A stretch of 64,000 bases of DNA from Eubacteriales bacterium (GTDB taxonomy: Bacteria > Bacillota > Clostridia > Lachnospirales > Lachnospiraceae). Below are positions 63,543 to 64,000 of this stretch, in pieces. The stretch's first letter is position 1, and every line of letters begins with the position of its first letter. A program made the position numbers and the translations under genes. The stretch is taken from the NCBI GenBank assembly GCA_030531555.1, contig JAUNNI010000002.1:31159-95158 (forward strand), written 5' to 3'. The notes beneath the pieces were generated by a model. That model did not search any database. It worked only from the letters and a program-made list of their open reading frames with translations, and was not told the DNA's origin.

Positions 63543-64000
63543 GTGGCTAACAAAAGTATTGGTTTTATCGAAACCTTTGGTTTAGCAGCTTGTGTGGCTG
63601 CGGCTGATGCAGCAGTAAAATCTGCCAACGTTAAATTACTCGGTTATGAGTATGCTAAGGGCGATGGTATGTGTACTGTAAAGGTTGAAGGTAACGTAGG
63701 TGCTTGTAAAGCAGCGATTGAAGCTGGCAGACGTGCAGCAGAAGCAGTTAATGGTACTTTAAGTGGAACAAAGAGTGTTCTCTTAAAAGCAAGACCTGCA
63801 GATGGCATGATGGATCTCTTAGTTAACAACAGAGAAACTGTTGGTGGTGAAATCGCATTAGCAGAAGGTTATCGTCCTAAGGGTGATAGCAAGAAAGCTG
63901 TTCTCGTTAAAAACTGGAAACCAGCAGAAGAACCTAAGGCAGAAGAAGCTCCAATAGAGGAGGCACCTGTATCACCTGTAGAAGAAGATTTAAAGGAAGA
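63543..64000 (+). CDS. Shell protein with BMC domain and acidic C-terminal extension, 5' part
   Basis: The visible 152 residues contain one BMC domain (NKSIGFIETFGLAACVAAAD, VKSANVKLLGYEYAKGDGM, VEGNVGACKAAIEAGRRAA). After it comes a linker and an acidic, proline-containing tail (AEEPKAEEAPIEEAPVSPVE) that continues past the window. PduK also has a BMC domain with a C-terminal extension, but the rest must be seen to decide. GTG at 63543 follows GAGGAGGTGTAAA. Confidence 0.88.
   Translation, partial: MANKSIGFIETFGLAACVAAADAAVKSANVKLLGYEYAKGDGMCTVKVEGNVGACKAAIEAGRRAAEAVNGTLSGTKSVLLKARPADGMMDLLVNNRETVGGEIALAEGYRPKGDSKKAVLVKNWKPAEEPKAEEAPIEEAPVSPVEEDLKE

Noticed and set aside
1-64000. CRISPR arrays, insertion sequences, prophage or integrase genes
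   Set aside because: No regularly spaced repeats, transposase, integrase or phage genes were seen. The repeats present are hairpin-type and not accompanied by a transposase.

Overview
This window is a 64 kb piece of a low-to-moderate GC Firmicutes chromosome, most likely from a gut Lachnospiraceae (Blautia, Anaerobutyricum or a close relative). That assignment is inferred from gene content: WhiA/HPr-kinase clusters, a T-box in front of ileS, a cobalamin-dependent propanediol microcompartment, strong AGGAGG-type ribosome binding sites with frequent GTG and TTG starts, and two-subunit transketolase. No ribosomal RNA is present, so genus and species cannot be fixed. The window opens inside dnaE and closes inside a microcompartment shell gene.

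Layout. 1-3.8 kb: the 3' part of dnaE, a run of hairpin repeats, a small membrane protein and an iron-type alcohol dehydrogenase (both on the minus strand). 4-14 kb: a plus-strand housekeeping run (rpe, an Mrp/ApbC P-loop carrier, a first FtsH, uvrC, hprK, a ROK glucokinase, murB, whiA, and a Crh-like HPr that has lost His15). 14-20.5 kb: a zinc-ribbon membrane protein, an AI-2E family permease, and a sensing module of two membrane-anchored sugar-binding proteins, a histidine kinase and a LuxR-type response regulator. 20.6-25.8 kb: fructose use (1-phosphofructokinase, PTS EIIABC) and a degenerate, frameshifted branching-enzyme homologue. 25.8-35.4 kb: HIT protein, flavin reductase, murA, metK, the pantothenate/CoA genes (DUF2520 protein, panB, panC, coaBC), a pseudouridine synthase and a cytosolic parvulin. 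36-39.6 kb: central carbon genes (class II aldolase, small transaldolase, split transketolase). 40-46 kb: HU and an S4 protein on the minus strand, a septum protein, tRNA-Met, tilS-hpt-ftsH, and an SH3-domain protein. 46.4-52.4 kb: a T-box leader with ileS, then glycogen phosphorylase. 52.7-64 kb: a propanediol-utilisation locus made of a corrinoid-binding protein, a PocR-domain histidine kinase, an AraC-type regulator, an alcohol dehydrogenase, shell proteins, the three-subunit B12-dependent diol dehydratase, its reactivase, and a further shell protein.

How the genes fit together. HPr kinase and the His15-less Crh-like protein lie in one cluster and suggest carbon catabolite control without phosphotransfer by that HPr. 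The anchored-binding-protein/kinase/regulator module directly precedes the fructose genes and may control them. The corrinoid protein, PocR kinase and regulator directly precede the B12-dependent pdu operon and are the obvious candidate sensor for it.

The most unusual material is non-coding. Two nested-palindrome elements (35354-35605 and 39636-39906) share a 34-nt core and a stem architecture, but their long stems differ in sequence while staying perfectly paired. A 43-nt element sits about 26 nt after the stop codon of two unrelated minus-strand genes. Two tandem hairpins with identical 8-nt loops lie between pduB and pduC. None of these matches an RNA or mobile-element family that I recognise.
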